Of a stretch of 6,223 nucleotides of DNA, positions 5,102-6,223 are shown one piece after another. The stretch's first letter is position 1. Every line of letters begins with the position of its first letter. This stretch comes from an archaeon (GTDB taxonomy: Archaea; Nanobdellota; Nanobdellia; SCGC-AAA011-G17; GW2011-AR18): positions 1 to 6,223 of the forward strand of contig JAHFKM010000050.1 of NCBI GenBank assembly GCA_023245385.1, given 5' to 3'. Below the pieces are notes generated by a model. That model was given only the letters and a program-made list of their open reading frames with translations. It ran no database searches and was not told where the DNA came from. The position numbers were made by a program, and so were the translations under genes.

Positions 5102-6223
5102 ATGGCTCTCTATTCCCACTCAAAAATCGGAACCTTTCAACAGTGCAAACAAAAATACAAGTTCCATTACATCGACAAGGTAAAGGTTGACATTCCAGAC
5201 ACAATTGAAACCTTTATGGGAAAACTTGTCCATGAAGTCCTTGAAAAACTCTACAAAGATTTGCAATACTCAAAACTAAATTCCAAAGAAGAACTACTCG
5301 ACCTCTTCCAACAGTCGTGGGAAGAACGCTGGAACGACAAGATTTTGATTGTAAAAAAAGACTACACTCCTAAGAATTATCAAGAAATGGGAAAGAAATT
5401 CATCGCAGACTATTATGACCACTACAAACCATTCAATCAAACCACAACCATTGGACTAGAAACCGAATACAAACTCCCACTCGATGACGGAAACCAGTAT
5501 CATATCCGTATGGATCGTTTAAGCTGCGACAAAGAAAGAAACTACTACGTCTGCGACTATAAAACGAACAGCCAACTCAAAGCACAAGAAGAACTCGACG
5601 AAGACCGCCAACTTGCGATGTATTCTCTTTGGGTAAAAAAGAACTTCAAAGATTGTAACTCCGTTAAACTTGTTTGGTATTTTTTAGCTTTTGATAAAGA
5701 AATGCTCTCTGAAAGAAGCGACGAACAACTAGAAAACCTCAAAATCGACGTACAGCATTTGATCAAAGAAATAGAATCTTGCGTCGACTTTCCAACAAAT
5801 GTGACTCCGCTCTGTGATTACTGTGTGTATAAACCTATTTGTCCTGCGTGGAAGCACGAAATTGAATTGGAAAATAAAAGTGAAGAAGAATTTAAAGATG
5901 ATGATGGTGTAAAACTTGTTGATGAATACGAATTTTTAGATCGAACAAAAAAACAATCTGAGAATAGGTTAGAAGAAGTTAAAGAAAAGCTCATTAAATT
6001 CAGCAAACAAAAAGAACTTACCATGGTTTGGGGAACAAACAAAAAAGCCTCAATCAAACCATACGAAAAAATAAGCTACGACGACTCGGTAATAGCACTC
6101 ATAAGACAAAAAGGACTATTCGACAGCGTCGCAACACTCAACTACTCCAAACTCGCTTCAAAAGTAACCAAAGGAAACTTCGACCCAGAAATAACAAAAT
6201 TAATAAAAAAAGAAAAAGATTAC
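5102..6223 (+). CDS. RecB/Cas4-like Fe-S PD-(D/E)XK nuclease (runs off right edge)
   Basis: I translated 374 codons from the ATG at 5102 with no stop before the window ends. It is a RecB-family PD-(D/E)XK nuclease with an iron-sulphur cluster, as in Cas4 and AddB. Motifs in order: SKIGTFQQCKQKY (7-19) with Cys15; GKLVHEVLE (40-48) with the conserved His44; Asp138 in IRMDRL; Asp152 and Lys154 in VCDYKT; QLAMY (170-174); then Cys238, Cys241 and Cys247 with C-x2-C-x5-C spacing as in Cas4. Cys15 plus these three would hold a 4Fe-4S cluster. Unlike Cas4 (about 200 aa) the protein continues at least 124 residues past the last cluster Cys, with an acidic helical linker (250-310) and a basic segment ending in KLIKKEKD. 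No cas genes or CRISPR repeats are nearby, so a DNA repair/end-processing role is likelier than CRISPR adaptation. Codons in roughly 5640-6030 end in T more often than in the flanks. Confidence 0.85.
   Translation, partial: MALYSHSKIGTFQQCKQKYKFHYIDKVKVDIPDTIETFMGKLVHEVLEKLYKDLQYSKLNSKEELLDLFQQSWEERWNDKILIVKKDYTPKNYQEMGKKFIADYYDHYKPFNQTTTIGLETEYKLPLDDGNQYHIRMDRLSCDKERNYYVCDYKTNSQLKAQEELDEDRQLAMYSLWVKKNFKDCNSVKLVWYFLAFDKEMLSERSDEQLENLKIDVQHLIKEIESCVDFPTNVTPLCDYCVYKPICPAWKHEIELENKSEEEFKDDDGVKLVDEYEFLDRTKKQSENRLEEVKEKLIKFSKQKELTMVWGTNKKASIKPYEKISYDDSVIALIRQKGLFDSVATLNYSKLASKVTKGNFDPEITKLIKKEKDY

Noticed and set aside
5557..6057. Two serine-rich open frames on the minus strand
   Set aside because: Antisense to the Fe-S nuclease gene, which carries convincing motifs through this stretch; Ser/Phe runs are the complement of GAA/AAA codons.
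5102..6223. Annotation as cas4 with a CRISPR locus
   Set aside because: Cysteine spacing is Cas4-like, but the protein is far longer, there are no direct repeats of 20-40 bases in the window, and no cas1, cas2 or effector gene is adjacent.

Overview
The window looks archaeal, most likely from a small-genome lineage of the DPANN / Woesearchaeota-Pacearchaeota kind. The evidence is: TATA-box elements about 25-28 nt upstream of start codons with no Shine-Dalgarno site (leaderless genes); an XPD/Rad3-type Fe-S helicase; a class II ribonucleotide reductase of archaeal form; a UPF0175-like/PIN pair; and AT-rich DNA with long A runs. The lineage is inferred; no rRNA or tRNA is present to fix it.

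Layout, left to right. (1) 1-499, minus strand: N-terminal 166 residues of an XPD/Rad3-related Fe-S DNA helicase that runs off the left edge. (2) 500-678: divergent intergenic region with a promoter for each side and a small palindrome. (3) 679-1005: unrecognised 108-aa protein. (4) 1047-4326: tight gene set nrdJ (adenosylcobalamin-dependent ribonucleotide reductase), then a 188-aa protein with a UPF0175-like helix-turn-helix end, then a 223-aa PIN-domain protein. Junctions overlap by 1 and 4 nt, so the three are very probably co-transcribed and translationally coupled. (5) 4327-4544: no confident gene, but a stop-free stretch in one frame (4301-4543) that may be a gene remnant or a frameshifted tail of the PIN gene. 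(6) 4545-5060: stand-alone PD-(D/E)XK nuclease domain of the DUF1016/YhcG type, without its usual N-terminal domain. (7) 5102-6223: RecB/Cas4-like Fe-S PD-(D/E)XK nuclease with a C-terminal extension, running off the right edge.

How the parts may work together. Nucleic-acid metabolism dominates: dNTP synthesis (NrdJ), DNA unwinding (helicase), two different PD-(D/E)XK nucleases, and a PIN ribonuclease with a probable partner protein. The most unusual arrangement is a toxin-antitoxin-like pair translationally tied to the ribonucleotide reductase gene. Genes at the head of a transcript have TATA boxes and no ribosome site, while the PIN and YhcG-like genes have GAGG motifs upstream, the mixed pattern expected in archaea. 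No CRISPR array, tRNA, rRNA, insertion sequence or attachment site was seen.
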